DNA from: Amycolatopsis pretoriensis
GTDB lineage: Bacteria; Actinomycetota; Actinomycetes; Mycobacteriales; Pseudonocardiaceae
Reading direction: 5' to 3'
DNA: 64,000 nt
NCBI RefSeq assembly: GCF_900107925.1
Contig: NZ_FNUJ01000005.1
Location: 62,001-126,000 of the forward strand
Shown: positions 51,752 through 59,806 of the stretch, piece after piece
Layout: each line of letters opens with the position of its first letter
How positions within the stretch are numbered: position 1 is the stretch's first letter
Made by a program: the position numbers and the translations under genes
The notes under the pieces: generated by a model
Told to the model about the DNA's origin: nothing
Database searches by the model: none
What the model saw: only the letters and a program-made list of their open reading frames with translations

Positions 51752-52297
51752 TCAGGAGTGGACGGGCGGGCCGCGCCGCCCGCGGATCCGGCGCAGGTCG
51801 ACGCCGACGAGGTGCCCCGGCGCCGCGGCGCGGGCGGGGACGAGTGCGGGGGCCGCGGCGGGCACCGGCAGCGGGGTGAGCAGCCGCGGCAGGATCGCGC
51901 GCAGCACGGCCAGCACCGTCAGCAGCGTCGCGTCCGCGCGGGCGAGCAGGAGCGCGGTGACCAGGGTGGCGACCGAGTGCGCGGCCACCATGCCGAGCCC
52001 GGTGCTGCCGGGCATCGCGTACATGTCGTGGTGGCCGGCGAGCGTGGTGAGCAGCAGGTGCATCACGAGCTGGGCGGCGCCGAGCAGGGTGATCGTGGCG
52101 ACCGGCCCGCGGGCCTTGCGAGCCAGCGCGGCCGCGGTCCAGCCGAAGAGGCCGGTGAGCAGCACGGTCATCGCCGGGTCCGGCAGCCCGCCGTCGGCGA
52201 GGCGGTGCGCGGTCACGGACAGCGCCGCGGCGGACACGGCGAGCGACACACCCCGGGTAGCGCCGAGCACGGCGGGACGCCGTGCCGGAACGCTCAT
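51752..52297 (-). CDS. Small membrane protein of the copper cluster, His/Met-rich
   Basis: This 181-residue protein has about four TM segments. The third ends in a His/Met-rich stretch (QLVMHLLLTTLAGHHDMYAMPG), followed by GMVAAH in the fourth, which suggests metal contact. I do not recognise a named family. It lies upstream of ycnI in the same direction and is the likely first gene of the copper unit. ATG 52297 gives a clean start; the frame opens at 52426. Confidence 0.7.
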   Translation of the reverse strand: MSVPARRPAVLGATRGVSLAVSAAALSVTAHRLADGGLPDPAMTVLLTGLFGWTAAALARKARGPVATITLLGAAQLVMHLLLTTLAGHHDMYAMPGSTGLGMVAAHSVATLVTALLLARADATLLTVLAVLRAILPRLLTPLPVPAAAPALVPARAAAPGHLVGVDLRRIRGRRGPPVHS

Positions 52298-52456
52298 GAG
52301 GAGCAGCCTAAGGGACCTCTCCCGGGGTGAGCGTGTGATCCCGTGAAGTGAGCACACACCGAGTTCACGTACCACGCCACGCCGTGGTTCAGGCCATTTG
52401 TTGCCGATCACGCCGGACCAGGCCAAGGTGGGCGGAACCGGTGGGCCGAAGCGGGG

Positions 52457-52482
52457 GTTTGGACCGGTCAGGAGCTGGGTAC
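52457..52482 (+). promoter_or_regulatory. General-stress sigma factor (SigB/SigF-type) promoter
   Basis: GTTT (52457-52460), a 16-bp spacer and GGGTAC (52477-52482) match the actinobacterial SigB/SigF consensus GTTT-N15-17-GGGTAT/C. The start site would lie near 52490, about 60 bp upstream of the first gene of the osmoprotectant importer. The site, its spacing and the stress-related target agree well. Confidence 0.75.
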
Positions 52483-52550
52483 TGAGCCGTCGGTCAGGAA
52501 CTAGCCCGTTCGGGTGAGAGCCTGCACAAAGGGCGGGAGAGCGGACACGG

Positions 52551-53198
52551 ATGAACCTCTTCGACTACATCTCCGACCGGGCGAGCAAGCTCTGGCTGGA
52601 GGCTTACCTGCACACCAGCATGGTGGTGCAGTGCACGATCCTCGCCGCGGTGCTCGGCGTGCTGATCGGGGTAGCGGTGTACCGCAGCCCGATCGGTTCG
52701 GCGGTCGCCACGGCGCTGGCGAGCACGATCCTGACGGTCCCGTCGTTCGCCCTCCTGGGGCTGCTGATCCCGATTTCGGGGCTCGGCCCGACGACGGCCG
52801 TGATCGCGCTGGTGCTCTACGGCCTGCTGCCGATCGTCCGGAACACCATCGTCGGGCTCGACGGTGTCGACCCGGCCGTCGTCGACGCCGCACGCGGCAT
52901 CGGGATGAGCCGCTTCGGCGTGCTGACCCGGGTCGAGCTGCGGCTGGCGTGGCCGGCGATCCTCACCGGCATGCGCGTGGCGACGCAGATGCTGATGGGC
53001 ATCGCGGTGATCGCCGCCTACGCGAAGGGCCCCGGCTTCGGCGCCGAGGTCTTCTCCGGGCTCACGAACGCGGGGAGCACGAACTCCCTGAACCAAGCCG
53101 TCACCGGAACGGTCGGGGTCGTCATCCTCGCGCTGATCCTCGACGGCATCTACGTCCTGATCAAGCGCTTCACCATTTCTAGGGGTGTCCGTGGCTGA
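52551..53198 (+). CDS. Osmoprotectant ABC importer permease, OpuCB/OpuCD-like
   Basis: This 215-residue permease has about five to six TM helices and the binding-protein-dependent transport signature (GVDPAVVDAARGIGMSRFGVLTRVELRLAWP, the EAA loop). It belongs to the quaternary-amine (betaine/choline/carnitine) importers. It is the first gene of a four-gene unit with overlapping ends, downstream of a SigB/SigF-type promoter. Confidence 0.92.
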   Translation: MNLFDYISDRASKLWLEAYLHTSMVVQCTILAAVLGVLIGVAVYRSPIGSAVATALASTILTVPSFALLGLLIPISGLGPTTAVIALVLYGLLPIVRNTIVGLDGVDPAVVDAARGIGMSRFGVLTRVELRLAWPAILTGMRVATQMLMGIAVIAAYAKGPGFGAEVFSGLTNAGSTNSLNQAVTGTVGVVILALILDGIYVLIKRFTISRGVRG

Positions 53199-54357
53199 GA
53201 ACGAGGAAGTCTCCGGCGTCGAGATCGAGCTGGAGCACGTGACCAAGCGGTACCCCGGGACCCGTGAAGCGGCGGTCGACGACTTCTCGATGGTCGTGCC
53301 CGCCGGCAAGATCGTGGTCTTCGTCGGCCCGTCCGGCTGCGGCAAGACCACGACGATGCGGATGATCAACCGCCTGGTCCAGCCGACGTCCGGCAAGATC
53401 ACCATCGGCGGAGACGACGCCCTCAAGCTCGACGTCGACACCCTGCGCCGCCGGACCGGCTACGCGATCCAGCAGGCCGGCCTGTTCCCGCACTTCACCG
53501 TCGCGCAGAACATCGGCGTGGTCCCCGGCCTGCTCGGCTGGGACAAGAAGAAGGTCAGCGACCGGGTCGAGGAGATGATGGACCTGGTCGGGCTCGACCC
53601 GGCCGACTTCCGCGACCGCTTCCCGCGCCAGCTCTCCGGCGGGCAGCAGCAGCGCGTCGGCGTCGCGCGGGCGCTGGCGGCGGACCCGCCGGTGCTGCTG
53701 ATGGACGAGCCGTTCGGCGCGGTCGACCCGATCACCCGCGGCAACCTGCAGGACGAGCTGCTGCGCCTGCAGAGCGAACTGAAGAAGACGATCGTGTTCG
53801 TCACGCACGACTTCGACGAGGCCGTCAAGCTCGGCGACAAGATCGCGGTGCTCGGCAACCAGTCGTCGATCATGCAGTACGACACGCCCGAGGCGATCCT
53901 GGCCAACCCGGCCAACGACACGGTCGCCGGCTTCGTCGGCGCGGGCGCGTCGCTGAAGCAGCTGACGCTGCTGCGGGTCCGGGACGTCGAGCTGGCCCAG
54001 GACGCGCTGACCGCGACGGTCGACGACGACCCGGCCGAGATCCGCAAGAAGCTCGAAGACCAGCGCAAGCACTTCGCGCTGGTGCTGGACGCGCGCCGCC
54101 GTCCGACGCGCTGGGTGCACCTGCGCGACCTGCGGGCGGGGGCGTCGCTGGCCACCGCGGGCAAGCCGCTGCGGGACATCGTCAGCCTGCAGTCGACGCT
54201 GCAGGACGCGCTCGAAGCGATGCTCGCCGAGGGCGGCTCGGTGCCGGTCACCGGCGCGCGCGGCGAGTACGCGGGCACCATCCAGCTGGACACCGTGATC
54301 GCGACCATCCAGCACCTGCGGGACGAGCACACGAACGGTGAAGAGGTGTCCGCATGA
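53191..54357 (+). CDS. Osmoprotectant ABC importer ATPase, OpuCA-like
   Basis: This 388-residue ATPase has Walker A GPSGCGKTT, signature LSGGQQQRVGVARAL, Walker B LLMDEPFGAVD and H-loop FVTHDFDEAV. The C-terminal part (about 270-388) is a degenerate CBS-like region of the kind that senses ionic strength or c-di-AMP in OpuA/OpuC ATPases. GTG 53191 is taken because AGGGG lies five bases upstream; GTG 53185 is also possible. It overlaps both flanking permease genes. Confidence 0.92.
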   Translation: MAENEEVSGVEIELEHVTKRYPGTREAAVDDFSMVVPAGKIVVFVGPSGCGKTTTMRMINRLVQPTSGKITIGGDDALKLDVDTLRRRTGYAIQQAGLFPHFTVAQNIGVVPGLLGWDKKKVSDRVEEMMDLVGLDPADFRDRFPRQLSGGQQQRVGVARALAADPPVLLMDEPFGAVDPITRGNLQDELLRLQSELKKTIVFVTHDFDEAVKLGDKIAVLGNQSSIMQYDTPEAILANPANDTVAGFVGAGASLKQLTLLRVRDVELAQDALTATVDDDPAEIRKKLEDQRKHFALVLDARRRPTRWVHLRDLRAGASLATAGKPLRDIVSLQSTLQDALEAMLAEGGSVPVTGARGEYAGTIQLDTVIATIQHLRDEHTNGEEVSA

Positions 54358-55133
54358 CGGCTGCCGTCGATACCGGCTTCAGCACCGAGTCCGGCTCCAA
54401 GCGCGCCGAACGCGTCCGGCTCCTCGCCCAGCCCCTGGTGGTGCTGCTGATCGTCGCGGTGACGCTGATCTGGGTGTTCTCCAGCGGGCTGAACGCGACG
54501 GAGAAGGAGACGCTCAACGCGTCGTCGCTGCTGACCGCGCTGTGGGACCACGTGCTGATGACGCTCGTGGTGACCGCGATCGTCGTGCTGGTCGCCGTGC
54601 CGCTCGGCGTGATCGTGACGCGGCCGTGGGCGCGGTTCCTCGCGCCGATCTTCCTGGCCATCGCCAACATCGGCCAGGCCGCGCCCGCGCTCGGCGTGCT
54701 GGTGCTGTGGTTCATCGTCACCGGCTCGGTCGGCGGGCTGTGGGTCGCGGCGCTGCCGCTGGCCTTCTACTCGCTGCTGCCGGTGCTGCGGAACACGATG
54801 GTCGGCATCCAGCAGGTCGACCCGGCCCTGATCGACGCGGGCCGCGGCATCGGGATGTCGGCCTCGGCGGTGCTGTGGCGGGTCGAGCTGCCGCTCGCCG
54901 TCCCGCTGATCCTGGCCGGGCTGCGCACGTCGCTCGTCCTGGCGGTCGGCACGGCCACGTTCGGCATGTTCGTCAACGCCGGCGGGTTCGGGCTGCTGAT
55001 CGACACCGGCTACAAGCTGAACCTGACCTCGGTGCTGGTGACCGGCTCGGTGCTGGCCGTCGCGCTGGCACTGCTGGTGGACTGGCTGGGCGCGGTCGCC
55101 GAACAGTACTTCGGACCGAAGGGGCTGCGATGA
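54354..55133 (+). CDS. Osmoprotectant ABC importer permease, second subunit
   Basis: This 259-residue permease has six TM helices and EAA loop QVDPALIDAGRGIGMSASAVLWRVELPLAVP, paralogous to the first permease. It has a longer N-terminus with an extra TM helix (PLVVLLIVAVTLIWVF). The two probably form a heterodimeric channel. The ATG overlaps the ATPase stop by 4 bp and its own stop overlaps the binding-protein start (ATGA). Confidence 0.92.
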   Translation: MTAAVDTGFSTESGSKRAERVRLLAQPLVVLLIVAVTLIWVFSSGLNATEKETLNASSLLTALWDHVLMTLVVTAIVVLVAVPLGVIVTRPWARFLAPIFLAIANIGQAAPALGVLVLWFIVTGSVGGLWVAALPLAFYSLLPVLRNTMVGIQQVDPALIDAGRGIGMSASAVLWRVELPLAVPLILAGLRTSLVLAVGTATFGMFVNAGGFGLLIDTGYKLNLTSVLVTGSVLAVALALLVDWLGAVAEQYFGPKGLR

Positions 55134-56098
55134 AACTCCGGCGACTGACCGCTGCCTTCGGGGTGGCGGTGCTGGGCGCGACGCTCTCGGCGTGCGGCCT
55201 GACGGTCAACCAGGCGGTGCCCTACGACATCCAGCCGGGCACGATCGGGCCGATCCCGTCGCTTCAGGGGCTCAAGGTGACGGTGGGGTCGAAGGACTTC
55301 ACCGAGAACATCATCCTGGCCTACATGTCGGAGATGGCGCTGTCCGCGGCGGGCGCGGACGTCGTCGACCTCTCCGACATCAAGGGGTCCAACTCCTCGC
55401 GGCAGGCGCTGCTGTCCGGCCAGACCGACGTCACGTGGGAGTACACCGGCACCGGCTGGATCAACTACCAGGGCAACGAGCTCCCGGTCCCCGGGGGCGA
55501 GAAGGCCCAGTACGACGCGACGGCCAAGGCGGACGAGGAGAAGTTCGGCGTCACGTGGCTGAACTACTCGCCGCTGAACGACCAGTACGCGTTCGCCGTC
55601 ACCGAGGCGTACGGCGCGAAGAACAACCTGAAGACGACGTCCGACCTGGCGGCGTTCCTCAAGCAGAACCCGGACCAGAACCGGTTCTGCCTGGAGACCG
55701 AGTTCACCAGCCGCCAGGACGGGTTCCCGGCCGCGGTGAAGGCCTACGGCTTCCAGAACTCGAAGATCGAGAACTTCGGCATCGGCACGATCTACTCGGC
55801 GGTCGCGAGCGGCACCTGCCCGGTCGGCGAGGTGTTCACCACCGACGGCCGGATCTCCGGGCTGAACCTGCGGGTGCTCGAGGACGACAAGAAGGCGTTC
55901 CCGCAGTACAACGCGGTCCCGACGCTGCGCACGGAGTGGCTGAAGCAGCACCCCGAGGTCCGCGGGCCGCTGGAGAAGGTCGGCGCGGCCCTCGACAACC
56001 AGCAGATGGTCGAGCTGTGCAAGCAGGTCGACGTCGACGGCCAGGACGCGGGCAAGGTCGCCCACGACTGGATGGTCAAGAAGGGCTTCATCAAGTAG
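55130..56098 (+). CDS. Quaternary-amine-binding lipoprotein, OpuCC/ProX-like
   Basis: This 322-residue lipoprotein has the lipobox LGATLSACGLT (lipidated Cys near residue 20). The glycine-betaine-binding fold is shown by KVTVGSKDFTENIILAYMSEMALSAAG at the start of the first lobe and TDVTWEYTGTGWINYQG, whose aromatic residues are typical of the trimethylammonium cage. It delivers compatible solutes to the permeases. A strong hairpin follows the stop. Together with the SigB/SigF-type promoter this points to osmotic-stress use. Confidence 0.92.
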   Translation: MKLRRLTAAFGVAVLGATLSACGLTVNQAVPYDIQPGTIGPIPSLQGLKVTVGSKDFTENIILAYMSEMALSAAGADVVDLSDIKGSNSSRQALLSGQTDVTWEYTGTGWINYQGNELPVPGGEKAQYDATAKADEEKFGVTWLNYSPLNDQYAFAVTEAYGAKNNLKTTSDLAAFLKQNPDQNRFCLETEFTSRQDGFPAAVKAYGFQNSKIENFGIGTIYSAVASGTCPVGEVFTTDGRISGLNLRVLEDDKKAFPQYNAVPTLRTEWLKQHPEVRGPLEKVGAALDNQQMVELCKQVDVDGQDAGKVAHDWMVKKGFIK

Positions 56099-56130
56099 CC
56101 CGCGCGGGGGCGCCCCCCGTTTTCCACGCT

Positions 56131-56167
56131 ACCGGCCGGCACCGACAGTTTCGCGGTGCCGGCCGGT
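56131..56167. terminator. Terminator between the importer operon and a convergent gene
   Basis: Perfect 14-bp arms (ACCGGCCGGCACCG / CGGTGCCGGCCGGT) with a 9-nt loop. It lies 32 bp after the binding-protein stop and 4 bp from the end of the convergent gene, so it can serve both. Confidence 0.8.
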
Positions 56168-56171
56168 GGCG

Positions 56172-56633
56172 TCAGATCCCGAGCCGGTGCAGCAGCTGGC
56201 CTTCCAGCCGCTCCAGCTCGCCGGCCACCGCGCGGTGCACGGACTTGCGCCGCGCCGCCGGCATCCGCTCCGCCGCGCGCACCGACGCCGACAGCTGCTC
56301 CAGCGTGCTCAGCGAGTCCTTGACGAACTCCTGGTCCGCCTTCGACGCCTTCTCCGACTTCTGCAGGTCCCGGCAGCCGTCGGCGATACCCGCGATCCGG
56401 GCGTGCAGCGCCGCGCCACGGCCGGTGTATTCACCCAGCCGGTCGACCGAAACGCCCAGCTTGCGCGCCTGGTAACGGTCGTACGCGTCCCGCGCGGCAC
56501 CCGCCGCGCGCACCGCGAACGGCGCGACCACCGGGATCACGACCGGCCCGAGCACCTTCGCCACCGCGACCGCGTTCTTCGCCTTCTTGGGGGTGAACCT
56601 GGCATCACCCTCGACCTTGGCCTTGCGCGCCAT
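56172..56633 (-). CDS. Conserved actinobacterial protein (DUF6474-like)
   Basis: This 153-residue basic protein starts MARKAKVEGDARFTPKKAKNAVAVAKVLGPVVIP, a Lys-rich head followed by one hydrophobic segment, then a helical coiled-coil-like region (SLSTLEQLSASVRAAERM). It matches the pattern I associate with DUF6474, found across actinobacteria with no known function. It may be a peripheral membrane protein. It is divergent from the nuclease gene at 56724, with about 90 bp between. Confidence 0.72.
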   Translation of the reverse strand: MARKAKVEGDARFTPKKAKNAVAVAKVLGPVVIPVVAPFAVRAAGAARDAYDRYQARKLGVSVDRLGEYTGRGAALHARIAGIADGCRDLQKSEKASKADQEFVKDSLSTLEQLSASVRAAERMPAARRKSVHRAVAGELERLEGQLLHRLGI

Positions 56634-56723
56634 GGCACCTCCTGCGACGTGTCGACGTCGAACTTACTGGTAGCCAGGGTGGCGGGCATGTCGGCTCGGC
56701 GGTGGGAATCTAGAGTGATCTCC

Positions 56724-58364
56724 ATGCAGGGTGAGGTGGTACTCGACGCGGGCGCGGTCAGCCGCTGCCGTCGTCGCGTGCACCTGGAGCACGACCCGGC
56801 GATGCGCGAGGTACCGCTTTCCCCGCCGGACCCCACGGCGCAGCAGCGGATCGCCGACGCCACCGCCCACCGCGAGGACATCGTCAGCAGGCTGATGGCG
56901 GCCAACCCCGGCCACTGGGTGAAGATCGACCGCGACCTGCCGGCCCACGAACGCGTCGAGCTGACCGAGCGGGCCTTCGCCGCCGAGGCGCAGTACGTCT
57001 GGGGCGCGCTGTTCCCGGTCGACGCGGCCGGGCACCGGCGCGGCGGCGTCGACCTGCTCGTCCGCACCGGCCGCGGGTACGTCCCGGTGCTCGTCGTGCG
57101 CCACCGCATCTCCGACCGAGGCGCCGGCGCGATCGTCACCGAGCTGACCGACCTCGACCCGGCGCACCGCACGGCCGACGAGAGCCGCAAGGTCCGGTCG
57201 CAGCCGCGCGACCAGCTCAAGCTCGTGCACACCCGCCGCATGCTGCAGACGCTCGGGCAGGCCGACGAGAGCCTCGCCCTCGGCGGCGTCATCGGCCTCG
57301 ACGCCGACGTCGTCGTCTGGCACGACCTCACCGCGGGCACCTGGCCCGGTGGGCGCAGCGCGCTCACCGAGTACCAGGTCCGCTTCGCCGACCGGCTCGC
57401 CATCGCGACGGCGGCCGCGAACGGCGAGGAACCACTGGCCGAGCCGTCGCGCGTGCTGGAGTGCCGCCGCTGCCCGTGGTGGCCGACGTGCGAAGTGGTG
57501 CTGACGGAGACCCGCGACGTCAGCCTCGTCGTGCGCGGCGAGGACGCGGTGGAGCTGCGCCGCGCCGGGGTGTCCACTGTGGACAAGCTGGCCGCGCTCG
57601 ACCCCACCGGCGAGGCACCGGCGGTGAACTGGACGGGTGTGACGTTCCCGGACGCCGTCGTCCTGGCTCGCGCGTGGCTCGCCGACCTGACGCTGGTCCG
57701 CCGCGTCGACCGCGTCGAGGTGCCCCGCGCCGACGTCGAGGTCGACGTCGACATGGAGAGCTTCGGCGACGCCGGCGCGTACCTCTGGGGCTGCCTGCTC
57801 ACGGGGGCCGACATCGGTGTCGCGCCGGGCTACCGCGCCTTCGCGACGTGGGACCCGCTGCCGACCGGCGACGAAGCCCGGTCGTTCGCCGAATTCTGGG
57901 CGTGGCTGACGGACATCCGCGAGCGCACCGAAGCGGCGGGACTGACCTTCCGCGCGTACTGCTACAACGCGCTCGCCGAGAACCGCTGGCTCTTCGGCTC
58001 GGTCGAGCGCTTCGGTGACCACCCGGGCATCCCCGCGAAGAAGGAAGTCCAGTCCTTTGTGGACTCCGAGGAGTGGGTCGACCTCTTCCGCAGCGTCACC
58101 GACCAGTTCCTGTGCTCCCAGGGCAAGGGCCTGAAGGTGATCGCCCCGGTGGCCGGCTTCTCGTGGCGCGACCCGGAGGCGGGCGGCGAGGCGTCGATGC
58201 GCTGGTACCGCGACGCGGTCGGCATGGACGGCGAGACGCCGGACGCCGGCCAGCGCGAGCGCCTGCTGCGCTACAACGAGGATGACGTCCTGGCGACGCA
58301 CGCGCTGCGCGAGTGGATCGACGTCCGGGCGCAGGCCGAAGTGCCGTACATGTTCGATCTCTGA
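56724..58364 (+). CDS. TM0106-family RecB-like nuclease
   Basis: This 546-residue protein combines an N-terminal RecB/Cas4-like nuclease region, a Cys cluster (CRRCPWWPTC, with an additional N-terminal Cys in VSRCRRRVHLEHD) that could hold an Fe-S cluster, and a C-terminal RNase H-like exonuclease domain (VDVDMESFGDAGAYLW with the DxE pair, and RYNEDDVLATHALREW as the last motif). This layout defines the TM0106 family, whose role is unknown but probably in DNA repair or RNA processing. ATG 56724 is supported by the family start. It carries two copies of TCCNNTGTGGAC. Confidence 0.85.
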   Translation: MQGEVVLDAGAVSRCRRRVHLEHDPAMREVPLSPPDPTAQQRIADATAHREDIVSRLMAANPGHWVKIDRDLPAHERVELTERAFAAEAQYVWGALFPVDAAGHRRGGVDLLVRTGRGYVPVLVVRHRISDRGAGAIVTELTDLDPAHRTADESRKVRSQPRDQLKLVHTRRMLQTLGQADESLALGGVIGLDADVVVWHDLTAGTWPGGRSALTEYQVRFADRLAIATAAANGEEPLAEPSRVLECRRCPWWPTCEVVLTETRDVSLVVRGEDAVELRRAGVSTVDKLAALDPTGEAPAVNWTGVTFPDAVVLARAWLADLTLVRRVDRVEVPRADVEVDVDMESFGDAGAYLWGCLLTGADIGVAPGYRAFATWDPLPTGDEARSFAEFWAWLTDIRERTEAAGLTFRAYCYNALAENRWLFGSVERFGDHPGIPAKKEVQSFVDSEEWVDLFRSVTDQFLCSQGKGLKVIAPVAGFSWRDPEAGGEASMRWYRDAVGMDGETPDAGQRERLLRYNEDDVLATHALREWIDVRAQAEVPYMFDL

Positions 58365-58385
58365 GTAGTTCACTGACTAAGACAC

Positions 58386-58426
58386 TTGCCGACTGGCGTG
58401 TCGGAGTGCATACTCGTCTGCGAGTA
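58386..58426 (+). promoter_or_regulatory. Promoter with overlapping palindrome upstream of the PadR gene
   Basis: TTGCCG (58386-58391) and CATACT (58409-58414), spaced 17 bp, form a good promoter. TACTCG-TCTG-CGAGTA (58411-58426) is a perfect inverted repeat overlapping the -10 element and start site, as expected for autorepression by PadR. The gene starts 21 bp downstream. Confidence 0.65.
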
Positions 58427-58446
58427 CTCGTGAACGAGGAGTCGGC

Positions 58447-59076
58447 ATGAAGAAGCGGAAGGTCGCCAGCATGCTGGGCCTGGCCGTGCTGTCCGTCGCG
58501 CTGGAACGCGCGATGCACCCGTACGAGATGGCGGCCGTGCTGAAGCAACGCGGCAAGGACGCCGACATGCCGATCAAGTGGGGATCGCTGTACACGGTCG
58601 TCACGAACCTGGAGAAGCACGGCTTCCTGGAAGCCGTCGAAAGCGTCAAGGACGGTGGGCGGCCCGAGCGGACCGTCTACCGGATCACCCCGGCCGGCCG
58701 GGCGGAGTTCGAGGACTGGGTCCGCGAGCTCGTCGGCACGGTCGACCGGGAACCGCCGCGGTTCAAGGCCGGGCTGTCGATGATCGGCGTCCTGGGTCCG
58801 GACCAGGCGATCAGCCGGCTGCGGGAGCGGCTCGGGCAGCTCGACGAGCACGCCGAGGCGCAGCGGACGGCGCTGGAGCAGCTACGGCCGTTGATGCCGC
58901 GGCTGTTCCTGGTGGAGGTCGAGTACGACCTCGCGATGACGGAAGCCGAGGGGCGCTGGGTGCGCGGCTTCCTCGAAGAACTGACCACGGGCGCGCTACC
59001 GGGCATCGACGCCTGGCGCCACTTTCACGAAACCGGCGAATTCCCGGACGACCTGGGGGAGTTCGTGGAGAGGTAG
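58447..59076 (+). CDS. PadR-family transcriptional regulator
   Basis: This 209-residue regulator has an N-terminal winged helix of the PadR type (LSVALERAMHPYEMAAVLKQRG; GSLYTVVTNLEKHGFLEAVES) and a C-terminal helical dimerisation domain (about 110-200), the long PadR-s1/Vir_act_alpha_C kind. The ATG follows GAGGAG. It lies 6 bp upstream of a methyltransferase gene and probably controls that gene and itself through the palindrome at 58411-58426. PadR proteins often bind phenolic or drug-like ligands. Confidence 0.92.
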   Translation: MKKRKVASMLGLAVLSVALERAMHPYEMAAVLKQRGKDADMPIKWGSLYTVVTNLEKHGFLEAVESVKDGGRPERTVYRITPAGRAEFEDWVRELVGTVDREPPRFKAGLSMIGVLGPDQAISRLRERLGQLDEHAEAQRTALEQLRPLMPRLFLVEVEYDLAMTEAEGRWVRGFLEELTTGALPGIDAWRHFHETGEFPDDLGEFVER

Positions 59077-59082
59077 GAACCG

Positions 59083-59736
59083 ATGGAGACGACCCGCAAG
59101 CACAAGGTGCCTGAAATGGAGGGTTTCCAGGCCCGCTGGTACGCCAAGAACCGGGGGACCGAAGCCCAGCTGAAGCAGTACCGGAAGCAGGCCGCCGAGG
59201 TCACGTCCGGCCTGGAGGACGGCGCCGAGATCCTGGAGGTGGCGCCCGGCCCCGGCTTCTTCGCCATCGAGGTGGCGAAGCTCGGCTTCCGCGTCACCGG
59301 GCTCGACATCAGCCACACGATGGTCGAGATCGCCCGGGAAAACCGCGGGGACCTGGAGATCGACTTCCGTCAGGGCGACATCACGCACGCGCCGTTCGCC
59401 GCGGAGTCGTTCGACTTCCTCGTCTGCCAGGCCGCGTTCAAGAACTTCCGGCAGCCGGTGGCCGCGCTGAACGAGATGCACCGCGTGCTGCGGCCGGGCG
59501 GGTTCGCGGTGATCCACGACCTCAACCACGAGGCCACCGCCGCGGACATCGGCCGCGAGGTCGCCGGGATGAACGTCGGCGTGGTCAGCGGCTTCACCGT
59601 CCGGCAGACGCTGGGGTGGCTGCGGCGCCGGGCGTTCACGCGCGAGCAGTTCGAGGCGCTGGCCGCCGAAAGCGCTTTCGGCGGCTGCTCGGTGACGGCC
59701 GACGGCGTCGGCCTGGAGGTCCGCCTCACCCGCTGA
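59083..59736 (+). CDS. SAM-dependent methyltransferase, class I
   Basis: This 217-residue Rossmann-fold methyltransferase has motif I ILEVAPGPGFFAIEVAKLG (AdoMet binding), the acidic GLDIS at the end of strand 2, DFLVCQAAFKNF and post-motif LRPGGFAVIHDL. A helical N-terminal cap (GFQARWYAKNRGTEAQLKQYRKQA) resembles small-molecule methyltransferases. It is the second gene of the PadR unit, so its substrate may be the compound sensed by PadR. Palindromic hairpins follow the stop. Confidence 0.88.
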   Translation: METTRKHKVPEMEGFQARWYAKNRGTEAQLKQYRKQAAEVTSGLEDGAEILEVAPGPGFFAIEVAKLGFRVTGLDISHTMVEIARENRGDLEIDFRQGDITHAPFAAESFDFLVCQAAFKNFRQPVAALNEMHRVLRPGGFAVIHDLNHEATAADIGREVAGMNVGVVSGFTVRQTLGWLRRRAFTREQFEALAAESAFGGCSVTADGVGLEVRLTR

Positions 59737-59739
59737 CCC

Positions 59740-59799
59740 GGAGCTTTCACGTGAAAGCTCCCACCTGGGGGCGTAGCTTTCACGTGAAAGCTACGCCCC
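59740..59799. repeat. Two adjacent hairpins sharing the core AGCTTTCACGTGAAAGCT
   Basis: Two perfect palindromes, 22 bp (59740-59761) and 32 bp (59768-59799), have the same 18-bp core, also present at 28513-28530. They fill the convergent gap between the methyltransferase and dehydrogenase genes and can terminate both transcripts. Their shared core suggests a repeated genomic element. Confidence 0.85.
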
Positions 59800-59806
59800 T
59801 TAGGGG

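Noticed and set aside
52301..52550. c-di-AMP (ydaO) riboswitch before the osmoprotectant importer
   Set aside because: The gene context fits, but I could not trace the conserved ydaO motifs; the SigB/SigF-type promoter leaves only about 60 nt of leader, too short.
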